Part shown: in pieces, positions 45,688 through 60,894 of the stretch
How positions within the stretch are numbered: position 1 is the first letter of the stretch
Layout: the number at the start of each line of letters is the position of its first letter
Origin: Pontibacter liquoris
GTDB lineage: Bacteria; Bacteroidota; Bacteroidia; Cytophagales; Hymenobacteraceae
Reading direction: 5' to 3'
NCBI RefSeq assembly: GCF_022758235.1
Contig: NZ_JALEBG010000001.1
Location: 992,001-1,056,000, forward strand
DNA: 64,000 bases
The notes under the pieces: generated by a model
What the model saw: the letters and a program-made list of their open reading frames with translations, nothing else
The model's database searches: none
What the model was told of the DNA's origin: nothing
Program-made: the position numbers and the translations under genes

Positions 45688-46734
45688 ATGGACAGCAGAC
45701 TGCTCGATCGGTTTTATAAAGGTGAATGCTCGGAAGAGGAAGTGCAGGCGGTGCTCGAGTGGTTTAAAAAAAATAAAGTAGACCATAAGCGGGAAAGTGA
45801 CCTGTATGTCCTTTGGCAGGAGGCAACCCGCAAGGAGGCTGAGAAGTCGGAGCATGATGCGGACCAGGTCTTCCGCAGGATCAGGGCCAGGATAGAAGAA
45901 ACACAACACCAGGAGCCGGAAGCTAGCGGCAAAGTCATCCCTTTCAGAAGAAAGCCCTCGCCATTGCTCTGGGCGAAGGTGGCCGCGGCAGTATTGCTGC
46001 CGCTTCTCCTGATTGGCGTGCTCATACAGTTCACATCACGCGCTGAAACTGCCGTGTTGGCCTATAAGACGATCGAGGCTGCCCCGGGTGTCAAAAAGAC
46101 CATTCTCCTTCCGGACGGCTCAAAGATAAAGCTTAATGCGGGCAGCAAGGTGTCCTTTCTGGAGAGTTTTGCCGCGCAGACACGCGAAATAACGCTGCAG
46201 GGCGAGGCATTTTTTGAAGTGGCCAAAGACAAGCAGCGCCCGTTCATCGTGCATACCGGCAGTATTTCCACGCAGGCCCTGGGCACCTCGTTTAACATCG
46301 ATTACCGTTTGTACGACAGCACCATCACCGTAGCCTTAGCCACGGGTGTAGTGAAGGTTGAGAAAGAGAACCAGGGCCAGCAGCGGCAACTGTCCCGCCT
46401 GACGCCCGGCCAGCAGCTGTTCTATGACAAAGCATCGCAGCAGTATACGGTGTCCCCTTTCGACAGAGAAAAGGTGCTGGGATGGACGCGGGGCGTGCTT
46501 CATTTTGACGGGGCCGATAGAGAACAGGTAATAAGAGCACTGGAAAACTGGTACGGGGTAGCGATAGATGTAGATACGAGCAGCGCCGGTACCAGGCCCT
46601 GGAACTACACCGGGGAATACCATAACGAATCGCTCGAAAAAGTACTGGAAGGGATAGGCTATGTGAAAGGCTTTACTTACAAACGGACTGATAAAAACGT
46701 GAAAATAATGTTTAACCAACCCGATACTTTATGA
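45688..46734 (+). CDS. FecR-type anti-sigma factor
   Basis: This 348-residue regulator has a cytoplasmic N-terminal sigma-binding domain (1-85), one membrane helix (AKVAAAVLLPLLLIGVLIQF, about 98-117) and a periplasmic FecR domain with GVKKTILLPDGSKIKLNAGS, followed by a DUF4974-like C-terminus. It would hold the divergent ECF sigma factor inactive until the STN domain of SusC signals. A hairpin at 46754 lies between it and susC, perhaps as an attenuator. Confidence 0.94.
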   Translation: MDSRLLDRFYKGECSEEEVQAVLEWFKKNKVDHKRESDLYVLWQEATRKEAEKSEHDADQVFRRIRARIEETQHQEPEASGKVIPFRRKPSPLLWAKVAAAVLLPLLLIGVLIQFTSRAETAVLAYKTIEAAPGVKKTILLPDGSKIKLNAGSKVSFLESFAAQTREITLQGEAFFEVAKDKQRPFIVHTGSISTQALGTSFNIDYRLYDSTITVALATGVVKVEKENQGQQRQLSRLTPGQQLFYDKASQQYTVSPFDREKVLGWTRGVLHFDGADREQVIRALENWYGVAIDVDTSSAGTRPWNYTGEYHNESLEKVLEGIGYVKGFTYKRTDKNVKIMFNQPDTL

Positions 46735-46753
46735 AGGAGGAGATAAGATAAGA

Positions 46754-46780
46754 ACAGCCGGACCTGGAAGGACCGGCTGT
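46754..46780 (+). terminator. Hairpin between fecR and susC (attenuator?)
   Basis: ACAGCCGG (46754-46761) pairs with CCGGCTGT (46773-46780); a mismatch and two further pairs shorten the loop. No T run follows. It could lower read-through from the regulator gene or protect mRNA. Confidence 0.4.
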
Positions 46781-46870
46781 CAGGTGCCTCCCCAAGAATA
46801 TGTTGGCGCATGTTCTGTTGCAGGGAGGCTGTTGTTTAATCTGAGCTAATCAAAAAAACACCACTAATTT

Positions 46871-49800
46871 ATGGGAAAGAATTTTTATTACCTATTGAAA
46901 GGTAGGGCAGGCAGGACTTTGTCTATAGTATGGGCGTTATGGATGTTGGGTTTCTCCTCCTCTTTCGCCAACGGCAATACGCCTTTGCAGCCCGGCACAC
47001 AACAAGCAAAGATCACCCTGGTATTGCATCAGGTCCCCCTACTGGAGTTTATAAAACGTGTGGAAGCACAAACTCCCTTCCGTTTCACCTACGACGAGAA
47101 AGAGCTGGACAGCAAAAACGTGCTTTCTGTAAAAGCAAGTAAAGAGCCGCTGGAAAATGTGCTGGAGCGCGTTGCAGCCCAGACAGGCCTGGAGTTCAAG
47201 CTCATTAACAACAACATTCACATCCGTTTCCCGGCAAAACAGGCAAAGCCTTTACCAGCCACCGGCAACGCTGTGCAAACGCAGGTAACCGTTACGGGAC
47301 GCGTAACGGATGCAAGCGGCACCGGCCTGCCCGGCGTTACCGTGCTCCTGAAAGGTACCACCACTGCATCTCCCACCGATAATGAGGGAAACTATACCAT
47401 CAAGGTGCCGAATGGCAATGGTACGCTGGTGTTCTCCTTCATAGGATATGAAACACAGGAAATAGCCATTAACAACAGGACCAGCATTCAGGTAACGTTA
47501 GCTGATGACGCCAAAGCCCTGGATGAAGTGGTGGTGGTCGGCTACGGCACGCAGGAGAAAAGCGATTTGACCGGCGCCGTGGCCTCGGTGAAAGGTGAAG
47601 AAGTGAAAAAGATTGCAACCAACACCCCAGCCGACGCTTTGCAGGGAAGAGTAGCCGGCGTAACCATCCGCCGTGGTACGGGCAACCCGCGTGCCGGCAC
47701 TGACATCAACATCCGGGGCGTGCGCTCGCTGAGCGGCAACAACCCGCTGGTGATCATCGACGGCATTCAGGGTAATTTTGACCTGCTCAACCCCGATGAC
47801 ATCGAAAGTATAGAAGTGTTGAAAGACGGTGCCGCAGCGGCAATCTACGGCTCGCTGGCAGCCAACGGCGTGGTAATTGTCACCACCAAGTCCGGCAAGT
47901 CGGGTAAGATGAAGGTGGAGTTCAGCAGCTATTATGGCGTGGACAAGCTACAGAACAAGCTGGAGCTGGTGGACAGGGAAGGCTATGGCCGCGTAGCGCG
48001 TATGGCAGCTCTAAACGCAGGCATGGCAGCGCCTGATTTTCTCAGTGGCAACTGGACCGCCAACACCGATTGGGTGAGCGAGCTGTTCGACAATGGCACT
48101 TTTCAGAACTACAACCTGACGCTGGGCGGCGGCACCGAGAACGTGAACTACATGTTGTCGGGCAGCTACAACCTGCGCGAAGGCATTCTGCAGGGCGAAG
48201 ACCGCGAGAAAAAACAGTTTCGCGCCAAAGTGGGGGCCAAACAGGGCAGGCTCTCGGTAGATGCCAATGTATACTATGTCGAGAACGACGACCATATTTT
48301 CGGGGGTAGTATTTACGAGGCGTATTCCATGCCGGCCATCATACCAGTGCGCGACCCCGATAAGAAGTATGGCTTTGGCTACATCGACGACAATCTGTTC
48401 AACGACCTGCCTGATCACGAGAACCCGCTGGGAGTAGACTTTTACAACAAGAACACCGCAGCCGAGGAAAACCTGACCACCAATCTATCAGCCACCTTCG
48501 ACCTGTTTAAAAACCTGAAAGTAACAGGCAGAGCCGGCGTAGAGAATGCCAATACTTTCAACTACCGCCACACCAAACCCTACCAGGTGGGCAACAAAAC
48601 AGAGGTGCGCTTCCACGAAGTATACGAGTTCAGGGGCGAGTACCAGCAAACGAACCTGGAGCTTTTCGCCAATTACAACAAGCAGTTCGGCAACCACAAT
48701 ATTGAGGTACTCTTGGGAGGCTCCCGTCAGCGGATCGAAGACAACTTCATTGCCACCTCGGTGGAGGGCAAACAGGTGCTTGCCGACGGGACGGAAGTGC
48801 CCACCGGTTTCCTGGACCCTAATTTCGGTACGCTAAGTGCCGGGCAGGGCGGCGTGACCACCAACGAAGGATCCGGTACGGCCATTTCGAGGCTTTCGCA
48901 GTACGGACGCATCAACTATTCCTTGCTTGACAGATACCTTTTCCAGGCCACGGTACGCCGCGACGGCTCCTCCAAGTTTGGGGTGAATAACCGTTGGGGT
49001 ATTTTCCCGTCCTTCGGCTTTGGCTGGAAGGTGAGCGAAGAAGAATTTTTCCAGGTGGATTTCATTAACTCCCTGAAACTGCGCGGCAGCTGGGGGCAGC
49101 TGGGCAGCGAAGCTACCCTGGGAGCTTACGACTACCAGGTTAACACCGTGACCGGCTACCGCTATCCTTTTGGCGCTGCCGAGAGCCAGCGTATCGGCAC
49201 CACGCTCACCAACATCCCCAACCCAAACCTGAAGTGGGAAACGGCTGAAACCGTGAACCTGGGCCTGGATTTTGGCTTATTGGAAAACCGCATTTCGGGC
49301 TCCGTGAACTACTACACGCGCAACACCCGCGACATGATCATTCCGCTGGTACTGCCCGGCTCGGCCGGCTTTAACAACCTGAACGTGAACTTCGGCGACG
49401 TGGAGAACAAAGGAATTGAAGTAGAGGCCCAGTACCGCAAAGCCACCGGTGCTTTTCAGTACACGGCCGGCCTGACCCTGGCGCAGAACTCCAACAAGAT
49501 CACCAAAGTAGCGAACACTACCCGCGACGAGTTCCTGGGTGACGACACCACTATTGACGGAGAGCCGGCTAACCGCTCGCGCCTGGATTACCCGATCGGC
49601 TCGTTCTTTGTATACCAGGCCGACGGTATTTTCCAGACAGAGGAGGAGGTACAGCAGCATACCGGTACCGATGCCGAAGGTAACACGGTACTGGTGCAGC
49701 CCAACGCGCAACCCGGCGACATCCGTTTCCGCGACGTGAACGGCGACGGACAGATCAACTCCGAGGACCTGGTGTTTGCCGGCTCGGGTTTTCCTAAATT

Positions 49801-50284
49801 CAACGTTGGGGCAAACCTTTCGGCCAGCTACAAAGCCTTTGACTTCTCCTTGCAGCTGTACGGCGCCACCGGGTTCAAGATCTACAACGCCGTGCGCCAG
49901 AATTTCGAAGCCATGGACAATTACGAGAATTACATGACCTCTGCGCTGGACGCCTGGACGCCGGAAAACCGCGACACCGACGTACCCCGGGCCGTATTTG
50001 GTGACCCGAACCAGAATGCCCGCCGCAACTCTACCCGCTTTATCGAGGACGGAAACTACCTGCGCCTGCGCAACATCCAGCTCGGCTATACCTTGCCTGC
50101 CTCGCTTACCCAAAGAGCAAGTATAGAGCGACTGCGCGTGTATGTGAGTGGCCAGAACCTGTTCACCTGGACAGGCTACTCCGGCATTGACCCGGAGGTG
50201 GGCGGTACGCTGAATGCCGGCACCGACTTCAGCTCCTATCCTAATGTAAAAACCATGTTACTCGGACTTCAAGTAAATTTCTAA
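46871..50284 (+). CDS. susC: SusC/RagA family TonB-linked outer-membrane transporter with STN domain
   Basis: The 1137-residue protein has a signal peptide (to about residue 34) and an STN (secretin/TonB short N-terminal) signalling domain (about 46-118: ITLVLHQVPLLEFIKRVEAQ). A carboxypeptidase-like domain (about 136-213), a TonB-box-like segment (DEVVVVGYGTQEKSDLTG), a plug (NIRGVRSLSGNNPLVIIDG) and a 22-strand barrel ending KTMLLGLQVNF follow. It imports oligosaccharides with its SusD lid. The STN domain fits control by the FecR/ECF pair upstream. Few AAGTATA words occur in it. Confidence 0.97.
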   Translation: MGKNFYYLLKGRAGRTLSIVWALWMLGFSSSFANGNTPLQPGTQQAKITLVLHQVPLLEFIKRVEAQTPFRFTYDEKELDSKNVLSVKASKEPLENVLERVAAQTGLEFKLINNNIHIRFPAKQAKPLPATGNAVQTQVTVTGRVTDASGTGLPGVTVLLKGTTTASPTDNEGNYTIKVPNGNGTLVFSFIGYETQEIAINNRTSIQVTLADDAKALDEVVVVGYGTQEKSDLTGAVASVKGEEVKKIATNTPADALQGRVAGVTIRRGTGNPRAGTDINIRGVRSLSGNNPLVIIDGIQGNFDLLNPDDIESIEVLKDGAAAAIYGSLAANGVVIVTTKSGKSGKMKVEFSSYYGVDKLQNKLELVDREGYGRVARMAALNAGMAAPDFLSGNWTANTDWVSELFDNGTFQNYNLTLGGGTENVNYMLSGSYNLREGILQGEDREKKQFRAKVGAKQGRLSVDANVYYVENDDHIFGGSIYEAYSMPAIIPVRDPDKKYGFGYIDDNLFNDLPDHENPLGVDFYNKNTAAEENLTTNLSATFDLFKNLKVTGRAGVENANTFNYRHTKPYQVGNKTEVRFHEVYEFRGEYQQTNLELFANYNKQFGNHNIEVLLGGSRQRIEDNFIATSVEGKQVLADGTEVPTGFLDPNFGTLSAGQGGVTTNEGSGTAISRLSQYGRINYSLLDRYLFQATVRRDGSSKFGVNNRWGIFPSFGFGWKVSEEEFFQVDFINSLKLRGSWGQLGSEATLGAYDYQVNTVTGYRYPFGAAESQRIGTTLTNIPNPNLKWETAETVNLGLDFGLLENRISGSVNYYTRNTRDMIIPLVLPGSAGFNNLNVNFGDVENKGIEVEAQYRKATGAFQYTAGLTLAQNSNKITKVANTTRDEFLGDDTTIDGEPANRSRLDYPIGSFFVYQADGIFQTEEEVQQHTGTDAEGNTVLVQPNAQPGDIRFRDVNGDGQINSEDLVFAGSGFPKFNVGANLSASYKAFDFSLQLYGATGFKIYNAVRQNFEAMDNYENYMTSALDAWTPENRDTDVPRAVFGDPNQNARRNSTRFIEDGNYLRLRNIQLGYTLPASLTQRASIERLRVYVSGQNLFTWTGYSGIDPEVGGTLNAGTDFSSYPNVKTMLLGLQVNF

Positions 50285-50288
50285 GCTC

Positions 50289-51797
50289 ATGAAAAATTAT
50301 TTATACCGATACCTGATGATCGCCTCGCTTTCCTGCATGACCATGGGTTGCAGTGACGATTTGCTGGACGAGTTCCCGAAAGACAAGCTCAGCTCCGAGA
50401 AGTTCTGGACAAACCCCGAAGATGCCGAAAACAGCCTGGTGGTGGCCTACGAGCGCCTGAACCTGGGCTTCTGGAGCCATACCGAAGTAGCTTTTGTGGT
50501 AGAAAACTTCCGTTCCGACTTTGTGCAGGCCGGCAGCGACGTGATCGCCAACTACCCCGACCAGGAAGCCTTTGACATGTACAGCGTAACCGACAACAAC
50601 GGGCGCCTCGAAGATTACTGGAACCGCCAGTACCAGGGCATCTCGGCGGCCAACCTGGTAATCCACCACGTGGGTAAGATGACCGAGCAGCAGATCAGCA
50701 CCGATCAGAAAACCAACATCGTGGGGCAGGCCAAGTTCCTGCGGGCTCTCTACCACATGCGCCTTTTAATGAACTGGGAAAAGATTGTGGTGTTCGACTT
50801 TTTGCCGGAAAGCGCTGACGAACTGTTACAACCTCTGTCGGAGCGGGAGGCCGTTTGGGCTGCTATCGAAAAAGACTTTACCGAGGCAGCCGCAGACCTG
50901 CCCGCCACCTGGGATGCCAACAACAAGGGGCGTGCTACCAAAGGAGCCGCGCTTAGCTTCCTGGGAAAAGCCTACCTGCACCAGCAAAAGTGGGCGCAGG
51001 CCGAGCAGACCCTGAAGGCGGTGATGGACCTGGGTGTATACGGGCTGGCACCTGATTTTGCCTCCCTCTTTGACGGCTCCAACGAGCTCAGCAACGAATC
51101 GATCTTCGAGATCGCTTTTACTGACAAGCAAGTGGCAGGAAGCGCCGTGGAGTATGCGGGCATATACAACATAGCTGCCACCGAAATGGGCGGCTGGGAG
51201 GCCATGCTGCCCACGCAGTCGCTGTTGAACGAGATGAAGAAAGAAGGCAAAATCTCAACCAAAGGCAAGTATGACGCCCGCCTCTACGGCACTTTGTTCT
51301 TCGACGAACCGGACGTTTCGATCTATGGCAAAACCTACGGCGACGTATTTGGCGAGGGCAGCACAAAGATCGCCTGGAAAAAGTACCTGTTCCGAAGTAT
51401 CGCTCCCTGGGATGCGCCGCGCAAGTATCGGTCCAACATCAACAACGTGCTGATGCGTTATGCGGACGTGCTGCTCATGTATGCCGAAGCGCTGAACGAG
51501 CAGGGCAAGCCGGGTGAAGCTAAAGTTTACGTTGACCAGGTGCGGGCACGTGCCGACATGCCGGCCACCACAGCCACGTCGCAGGTTCAGTTGCGGGCAC
51601 AGATCATGCACGAGCGGGCGGTGGAGTTCGCATTGGAAGGGCAACGGTTTTACGACCTGCGCCGCTGGGGCGATGAGGCCATGACGGCGGCCATTCGCAG
51701 CAGCGCCTCCAGAGGATACCAGAACTTCAACGCGGCCGAGGATAAATTCCTGCCGATCCCATCTTCGGAAAAAGCCAACAACCCAAAAATTCAATAA
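50289..51797 (+). CDS. susD: SusD/RagB family outer-membrane lipoprotein
   Basis: This 502-residue glycan-binding lid protein has a lipoprotein signal (MIASLSCMTMGCSDD, lipid Cys near residue 21). The TPR-rich fold opens with LLDEFPKDKLSSEKFW and ends with the SusD C-terminal region (YADVLLMYAEALNEQG, MHERAVEFALEGQRFYDLRRWG, FLPIPSSEKANNP). It starts 4 bp after the susC stop and works as the SusCD complex. Binding specificity cannot be deduced. Confidence 0.97.
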   Translation: MKNYLYRYLMIASLSCMTMGCSDDLLDEFPKDKLSSEKFWTNPEDAENSLVVAYERLNLGFWSHTEVAFVVENFRSDFVQAGSDVIANYPDQEAFDMYSVTDNNGRLEDYWNRQYQGISAANLVIHHVGKMTEQQISTDQKTNIVGQAKFLRALYHMRLLMNWEKIVVFDFLPESADELLQPLSEREAVWAAIEKDFTEAAADLPATWDANNKGRATKGAALSFLGKAYLHQQKWAQAEQTLKAVMDLGVYGLAPDFASLFDGSNELSNESIFEIAFTDKQVAGSAVEYAGIYNIAATEMGGWEAMLPTQSLLNEMKKEGKISTKGKYDARLYGTLFFDEPDVSIYGKTYGDVFGEGSTKIAWKKYLFRSIAPWDAPRKYRSNINNVLMRYADVLLMYAEALNEQGKPGEAKVYVDQVRARADMPATTATSQVQLRAQIMHERAVEFALEGQRFYDLRRWGDEAMTAAIRSSASRGYQNFNAAEDKFLPIPSSEKANNPKIQ

Positions 51798-51875
51798 CAA
51801 GGCATTTAAGGGTGCACGGCACTGCCAATTCCGGTAGTGCAGTGCACCTGCATGTCCGGCAGTAACTCCTTTACC

Positions 51876-57013
<5,138 letters not shown>

Positions 57014-57020
57014 GCCCCTT

Positions 57021-57974
57021 ATGAACTATAAGCAGGTGCAGGAAGTATTGCAGGCATATGGCCTAGAGGCAGTGTCCTTTACTGAACTGGCCTCGGGCTA
57101 CGCTAACGTCAACTATAAAGTATGGACAGCTACCGGGCCGGTGCTGCTTCGCCTGTGCCGGCAGCAACCGCTTGCCTTACTTGAGTACGAGGTAGTGCTC
57201 ATGCAGCAGCTCCGGCAGCTTGCTTTTTCTACAGCCTACCCAATCCCAAGGCCGGACGGGGCCTATGTGACCCAGGTAGGAGAGGAGAACGTCATGCTCT
57301 ACGATTTTGTGCAGGGGCACGAACCGGGAGTAAATCCGGCTACGGCGGCTGAAATTGGAGAGGCCGTTGGTAAGCTTAGTACGCTGCAGGCTGGGCCGGA
57401 ACTGCAGAAGACCAATGCAGTGCACATTCGCAACTGCCAGCAGCTGATCGCTGAATTCGGTAAGGCCACCAACCAGTACCCGGATATTTTCCGCTACTTT
57501 GAAGAGCAGACCGCTTACCTGGAGCCACTCCTGGCAAGGCCATTGCCAAGGGGTATTATCCACGGCGATGTATTTCCGAACAACACGCTGTTTGCCGGCG
57601 ACAAGCTGCTGGCCATCATCGATTTTGAAGAGGCCTGCACCGACCACCTGCTCATGGACGTGGGCATGAGCATGAACGGCTTCTGCTTTGTGAACAACCA
57701 ACTGGACATGGACCTGGCGGAAAGCTTTCTGGCTGCCTATACCCGGCAGCGGCCGCTGCAGGAAGAGGAATGGGCGCTGCTGCCCGTATACCTGCAGTGG
57801 GGGGCGCACGGCATGCTCTCGTGGCACCTGCGCAACAACCTGCTCTACCACGAAAAGCCGCAGCAGCTGGCCCGGGTACGGGAACTGATGGAGCGCACCA
57901 TCCGGCTCCGCCAATCGGAGGACATTATTTTAAACGACATTGCAACATTAGCCCGACAACAGGCATGGAATTGA
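57021..57974 (+). CDS. APH-family kinase, homoserine kinase type II-like
   Basis: This is a 317-residue kinase when started at the ATG at 57021 (MNYKQVQEVLQAYG), 7 bp after the lacZ stop; an earlier in-frame ATG at 56994 lies inside lacZ. Features are an N-lobe with ELASGYANVNYKVW, the catalytic loop RGIIHGDVFPNNTLF (about 186-200, HGD with Asp and following Asn) and metal Asp in AIIDFEEACTD (DFE). The wording resembles the ThrB type of homoserine kinase, which phosphorylates homoserine to feed threonine synthesis. Its overlap with lysA fits the aspartate-family pathway. A sugar kinase role in the adjacent glycan locus is the alternative. Confidence 0.75.
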   Translation: MNYKQVQEVLQAYGLEAVSFTELASGYANVNYKVWTATGPVLLRLCRQQPLALLEYEVVLMQQLRQLAFSTAYPIPRPDGAYVTQVGEENVMLYDFVQGHEPGVNPATAAEIGEAVGKLSTLQAGPELQKTNAVHIRNCQQLIAEFGKATNQYPDIFRYFEEQTAYLEPLLARPLPRGIIHGDVFPNNTLFAGDKLLAIIDFEEACTDHLLMDVGMSMNGFCFVNNQLDMDLAESFLAAYTRQRPLQEEEWALLPVYLQWGAHGMLSWHLRNNLLYHEKPQQLARVRELMERTIRLRQSEDIILNDIATLARQQAWN

Positions 57975-59203
57975 TAGATAACAAGTATAAAATACAGGGA
58001 ATACCCGTAGAGCAGCTGCGGGAGCAGTTCGGCACCCCGCTTTATGTATACGATGCCGAGCACATCCGCGGGCAGATCAGAAAGTTTCGGGAAGGCTTCA
58101 GCACCGTGGACCTGCACATCAAGTATGCCTGCAAAGCGCTGACAAACATCAACATCCTCAAGCTGATGCTCCGGGAGGGGCTGGGACTAGACACCGTGTC
58201 TTTGCCGGAACTGCGCATGGGGCTGCACGTAGGCTTTAAGCCACAGGAAATTGTTTTCACCCCTAATGCCGTGGACTTTTCGGAGATAGAGGAGGCCGTG
58301 GCACTGGGCGCGAAGATCAACATCGAGAACCTGTCGAACCTGGAGCGGTTTGGCCAGAAGTATGGCGGCAGCGTGCCAGTGTGCATTCGCCTGAACCCGC
58401 ACATTGCCGCGCAGGCCAACTCCGAAAAGGTAGACTGGTGGCACAAGCAGTCCAAGTTCGGCATCTCCATCGACCAGGTAGGCGACGTGAAGGCGCTGGA
58501 AGAAAAGTATAACCTGCACATCGACGGCATCCACATCCACTCCAGTTCCGTGATCATGAGCCCGGAGATCTTCATCAACGGCGCCAAAGCGGTCTTCGAC
58601 ATTGCCCTGCAGTTCCAAAACCTCGACTTTATTGATTTCGGCGGAGGCATCAAGGTGGATGTGGGCGACGGCAACCCGGTGATCGACGTGGTTGAACTTG
58701 GTAAACAGCTGGACGTGGTGTTCTCGGACTTCTGCCAGAAGTATGGCCGCCGGCTGCAGCTCTGGTTTGAGCCGGGGCGCTACCTGGTAGGCAACGCCGG
58801 CACGCTGCTGACAACCTGTGTGCTGCGCAAGCGCAACGGCGGCTCCGAGTTCGTAGGCCTCAACTCCGGCTTTAACCACCTGATCCGCCCCATGTTCTAC
58901 AACGCTTATCACGAAATCGTGAATGCCTCTAACCCAACCGGCTCTACCGAAACTTATACCGTGGTGGGCAACATCTGCGAGATCGACAACTTTGCCGTGG
59001 ACCGCGAACTACACCAGGTGCGGGAAGGGGACCTGATCGCTATCCGCAGCGCTGGTGCCTACGGTTATAGCATGGCCTCTACCTACAATTCCCGTTACCG
59101 CCCTGCCGAGGTGCTGGTCATCAACGGCGAGGCCAAACTCATCCGCCAGCGCGACACGTATGAAGACCTGCTGCGCAACCAGGTGGAAATCGAGCTGGAT
59201 TAG
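57965..59203 (+). CDS. lysA: Diaminopimelate decarboxylase
   Basis: This is a 412-residue PLP enzyme when started at the ATG at 57965, overlapping the kinase gene by 10 bp. It decarboxylates meso-diaminopimelate to lysine. Seen: PLP lysine K57 in KYACKAL, the phosphate/His motif DGIHIHSSSVI, the glycine-rich FGGGIKVDVGDG and the substrate-binding WFEPGRYLVGNAG. The C-terminus RPAEVLVING is typical. Two AAGTATA words encode KY pairs (57983, 58505). The overlap suggests translational coupling with the upstream kinase; transcription may come from the glycan operon or a local promoter. Confidence 0.95.
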   Translation: MELIDNKYKIQGIPVEQLREQFGTPLYVYDAEHIRGQIRKFREGFSTVDLHIKYACKALTNINILKLMLREGLGLDTVSLPELRMGLHVGFKPQEIVFTPNAVDFSEIEEAVALGAKINIENLSNLERFGQKYGGSVPVCIRLNPHIAAQANSEKVDWWHKQSKFGISIDQVGDVKALEEKYNLHIDGIHIHSSSVIMSPEIFINGAKAVFDIALQFQNLDFIDFGGGIKVDVGDGNPVIDVVELGKQLDVVFSDFCQKYGRRLQLWFEPGRYLVGNAGTLLTTCVLRKRNGGSEFVGLNSGFNHLIRPMFYNAYHEIVNASNPTGSTETYTVVGNICEIDNFAVDRELHQVREGDLIAIRSAGAYGYSMASTYNSRYRPAEVLVINGEAKLIRQRDTYEDLLRNQVEIELD

Positions 59204-59784
59204 ATAAGGATTATCCATGCTGTAGTAGCTGCACTTTTATGGAGTCGAGGATTTGGCTCGATTCCGGACTTAGATGTAAGAAGAAATTTTCAAAGGATTT
59301 TTTCCTTTACTTTCTTTATCTAACAAATATCTATACATACTATCTCTTAAGGGAGATAGTATGTATAGATATTGGGAAAATCAGTCTGAAATAGCTATGA
59401 CGAATGGCTGGAATAGGTATAATATCAGAAACTAAAGGATGCAGACCTAAACTTTGTTGTATTTTTTGGCTTTTTATGATGATAAACTTATTCAGCTAAG
59501 CTTTGTATGCAGCAGTTCAAAGTTTAATTAAAGAAAGGACAGGGAGCCATAGAGTGAAAAAGCAGAAAGTTAAAGCGCTCTCATTTTATTAACCAGCTCA
59601 AAGCAGAACGAGGGTCAGAATAAATTCTTAACTGGGGTGAAGTGTGGGCAGAACATAATGGAAAAGGCGGCAGCTCCATTAAAAAAAAAGTATAAAAAAT
59701 AATCGTTTCGACCAAATGTAAACACAAAACTCTAGCCACTTTTAGAGTAGCTAGCGCCTGAAATTGTACTGGTGCTCAAGAATA
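59204..59784. other. AT-rich intergenic region after lysA
   Basis: This 581-bp stretch is of lower GC than its surroundings and has no supportable gene. It contains the long hairpin at 59326-59373 and one AAGTATA at 59688. Together with copy B of the dispersed repeat it separates lysA from the hip locus. Confidence 0.4.
59326..59373. repeat. Perfect 21-bp inverted repeat hairpin
   Basis: 59326-59346 and 59353-59373 are exact reverse complements (21 bp, AT-rich, core CTATACATACTATCTC) with a 6-nt loop TTAAGG. No T run follows, so it is not a classic terminator. It may be a processing or stability element of the lysA transcript, or a small palindromic insertion. No second copy was seen in the window. 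Confidence 0.85.
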
Positions 59785-59889
59785 TACGGATTTCGAACCA
59801 TTTCATGGAAGACCTGAGGAGGTTGAGCAGCCTAGGCAGGGCTACCGGGTAACCTCTGCTGCCTATGCAAAGTTGCCTGTAAGCATAAG
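59785..59889 (+). repeat. Dispersed intergenic repeat, copy B (with 15-codon ORF)
   Basis: This is the partner of 44753-44857 at a constant offset of 15032, without gaps. Its 15-codon frame begins at the ATG at 59805 (MEDLRRLSSLGRATG, TAA). It differs from copy A by K/E, K/R and C/S-type exchanges and ends at the same codon. The right end is followed by AAGCATAAG ... CTTATGCTT (59881-59889 / 59913-59921), a 9-bp stem. It lies downstream of the hipT remnant, in opposite orientation. Confidence 0.65.
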
Positions 59890-59950
59890 GATTATTCCTT
59901 TAAAAGATAAGTCTTATGCTTACACTGTCCCTCTTTGTGTCATGTCAGTA

Positions 59951-60894
59951 TTAAAGGTTGAGTCTGGAAAACCTTTCTTGCAGCATTATCTGGTAGGCGG
60001 CTTTTAAATCTTGGCTAAGGAAACTGATCGCAATAAAGGCCAGCCATTTTTTCTTTGCTTTCTGCATCTTGCCAAACAAGTTTTCCTGCTGTTTCTCGCT
60101 CAGCATGGAGGTGTGGAAAGCTGCTGTGAAATCTTTGCGGCTGATTTTTTCTTCTTTCCATTGAGCATCAGTGCCATGTCTTTCTCGTCGGCCCGGTTCA
60201 CCAGCGCCGTTGCCACCAGATCATAGGCTGGGGCAAGTACCGGCCCTAATGCGGGCTGAAGGAGCAAGGAGAAGTTCTTCAGGTGCATGTCGGCATTACC
60301 TATCAGGAAGGAGAAGAGAACCTGTTCGTAAAAGTTAACCACATCCAGGCCCGGGTTGGTCGAGTACCTGCGTATGGACTTTGCAATCTGCTCGTATGAG
60401 CCATGGTACTTATCCTCTGCGAGACGTTCGGTGTGCTGGCACATATCCTCCTTGTGCAGTTTGCCCTTCCGGGTGCGGTCTATGCGCCTGGTGATGTAAG
60501 CAAGGTTGCCCGACTGCAGACGAATCAGGCTATGCGGTACGACCGTAATGCCGGCAATTGTGGCCAGGTGCATCGTCAGGTCCTCCACCTCCGGCAGCTC
60601 GATATAGTGCTTGCTTGGTGGCTTCAGGATATAGCCTCCCCACAGGCCGACGTTCGTGAGGCGTTTGGGCGCGCCTTCTCTCTCGCCAGCAGAAAGTTCC
60701 AGCGAAAGCTTCGGCTGTACGCCGGTCACCGTCACATGGCTGCGTACGGTTTGTCGTACCAGTTCCTCCATCTGTTCTTCGGTGTAGGGCAGTATGGGAG
60801 GGGTAAGTTGGCCAAAGAGTTTTTTGCTGCAGCTTGCATGAAAATCTACTTAATCTCCTCGCAAGGGCTGATAACAATAGAAACATCTGTTCAT
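59951..60894 (-). pseudogene. hipT: hipT-like kinase gene, broken by a nonsense codon and a frameshift
   Basis: The start ATG overlaps the hipS stop as TAATG. The first codons read MNRCFYCYQPLRGD, then TAA (60850-60852), then continue in frame as VDFHASCSKKLFG, the expected zinc-knuckle N-terminus of HipT proteins. The frame continues through VTGVQPKLSLEL (the Gly-rich loop region), YITRRIDR, GNADMHLKN (catalytic) and PAYDLV (metal site). At a run of six A on the coding strand (T6 at 60145-60150) the frame is lost and stops at 60100. One base of -1 shift restores ISRKDFTAAFHTSMLSEKQQ and runs to TAA at 59951. Intact, it would be about 314 residues, a Ser/Thr kinase toxin. Confidence 0.85.

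Noticed and set aside
59786..59805. TTCGAACC, which read on the minus strand resembles a tRNA T-loop (GGTTCGAA)
   Set aside because: The flanking bases do not pair into a T-stem and no cloverleaf could be drawn.
60100..60180. Programmed -1 frameshifting in hipT at the A6 run
   Set aside because: A -1 shift would restore the frame, but the separate in-frame TAA at 60850 makes simple gene decay the better explanation; it is kept only as an alternative.
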